Positions 63,663 to 64,000 of a stretch of DNA of 64,000 nucleotides are shown here, piece after piece. The notes beneath the pieces are model-generated. The model saw only the letters and a list, made by a program, of their open reading frames with translations. It searched no databases and was not told the DNA's origin. This DNA is from Pseudomonas sp. ATCC PTA-122608 (GTDB taxonomy: Bacteria; Pseudomonadota; Gammaproteobacteria; Pseudomonadales; Pseudomonadaceae): contig NZ_LPNO01000001.1 in NCBI RefSeq assembly GCF_001952855.1, positions 256,101-320,100 of the forward strand, given 5' to 3'. The position numbers were made by a program, and so were the translations under genes. Position 1 is the first letter of the stretch; each line of letters opens with the position of its first letter.

Positions 63663-64000
63663 TCAAGCAAGGCCACGCTCTCCCACCGGTGCCTGCGCCG
63701 CACCACCTTCCAGCTTGCGCCACAGCAACCGCACGTTCGCCTTGCGCACCAAGGCACAGCGGTACAGCCGGATCTCCAGCGGCACATGCCATTGCGGGCC
63801 GCCGCACACCACCAGTTCGCCCCGGGCCAACTCGGCGCGCACGCTCAACTGCGGCACCCAGGCAATGCCCAGGCCTTCGAGGGCCATGCTTTTCAGGCTG
63901 TCGGCCATGGCAGTTTCATAAATCGTGGTGAAGCGCAGCGCCCGCTGGCGCAACAACAGGTTTACCGAGCGCCCCAGGAAAGCCCCGGCGCTGTAGGCCA
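63663..64000 (-). CDS. LysR-family regulator, C-terminal part (cut by window edge)
   Basis: A partial gene: only the end of the effector-binding domain is present (FLGRSVNLLLRQRALRF, then MALEGLGIAWVPQLSVRAEL), and the start lies beyond 64000. The segment fits the LysR substrate-binding domain and is near purEK, where P. aeruginosa also has a LysR gene. The inducer and target genes are not visible. Confidence 0.85.
   Translation of the reverse strand, partial: AYSAGAFLGRSVNLLLRQRALRFTTIYETAMADSLKSMALEGLGIAWVPQLSVRAELARGELVVCGGPQWHVPLEIRLYRCALVRKANVRLLWRKLEGGAAQAPVGERGLA

Overview
The window is a stretch of a GC-rich gammaproteobacterial chromosome, very probably from the Pseudomonas fluorescens group. 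The reasons are the gene order (hupA, rubredoxin system, ubiCA, phoBR, phoU-pstBAC-pstS, purEK), the protein sequences, and the scattered REP/REPIN palindromes built on GGGAGCGGGCTTGC or GGCGAGGGAGC. No rRNA, tRNA, CRISPR array or prophage was seen.

Positions 1-28000 hold one complete type VI secretion (T6SS) locus with the same gene content and order as the P. aeruginosa H1-T6SS, except that tagJ is missing. Leftward genes: tagQRST, ppkA, pppA, tagF, tssM, tssL, tssK, tssJ and fha. Rightward genes: tssA, tssB, tssC, hcp, tssE, tssF, tssG and clpV. TagQRST would sense envelope damage, PpkA would phosphorylate Fha to switch assembly on, and PppA and TagF would oppose it. TssJLM form the membrane complex, TssKEFG the baseplate, TssBC the sheath, Hcp the tube, and ClpV recycles the sheath.

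Positions 28000-38200 are the effector island. It starts with vgrG, an Eag-type DUF1795 chaperone and a 1437-residue prePAAR-PAAR-Rhs effector ending in a short His-rich, HNH-like toxin domain with an overlapping immunity gene. Behind this lies about 3.4 kb of AT-rich DNA with small or broken genes: a split immunity-like gene, a toxin-tail remnant joined to a frameshifted Imm11-like gene, another short remnant joined to a pentapeptide-repeat gene, and a small acidic protein. Two diverged copies of a 33-bp element lie upstream of two of these genes. This looks like an array of displaced Rhs toxin tails and orphan immunity genes and is the most interesting part of the window.

Positions 38200-64000 are mostly conserved core genome: hupA, rubredoxin reductase and rubredoxin, ubiC-ubiA, a small secreted-repeat protein, phoB-phoR, a CNNM/CorC protein, an M23 peptidase, a response regulator, phoU-pstB-pstA-pstC and pstS (with Pho boxes before phoB, pstC and pstS), an MFS transporter, an acyl-CoA thioesterase, a hexose-phosphate mutarotase, a DUF3299 protein, a GlsB/YeaQ protein and purE-purK. 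Two toxin-antitoxin modules are inserted: a HigBA-like pair (46672-47299) and a HipBA-like pair (61810-63491) with repeated operator-like sequences. A LysR-family gene is cut by the right edge.
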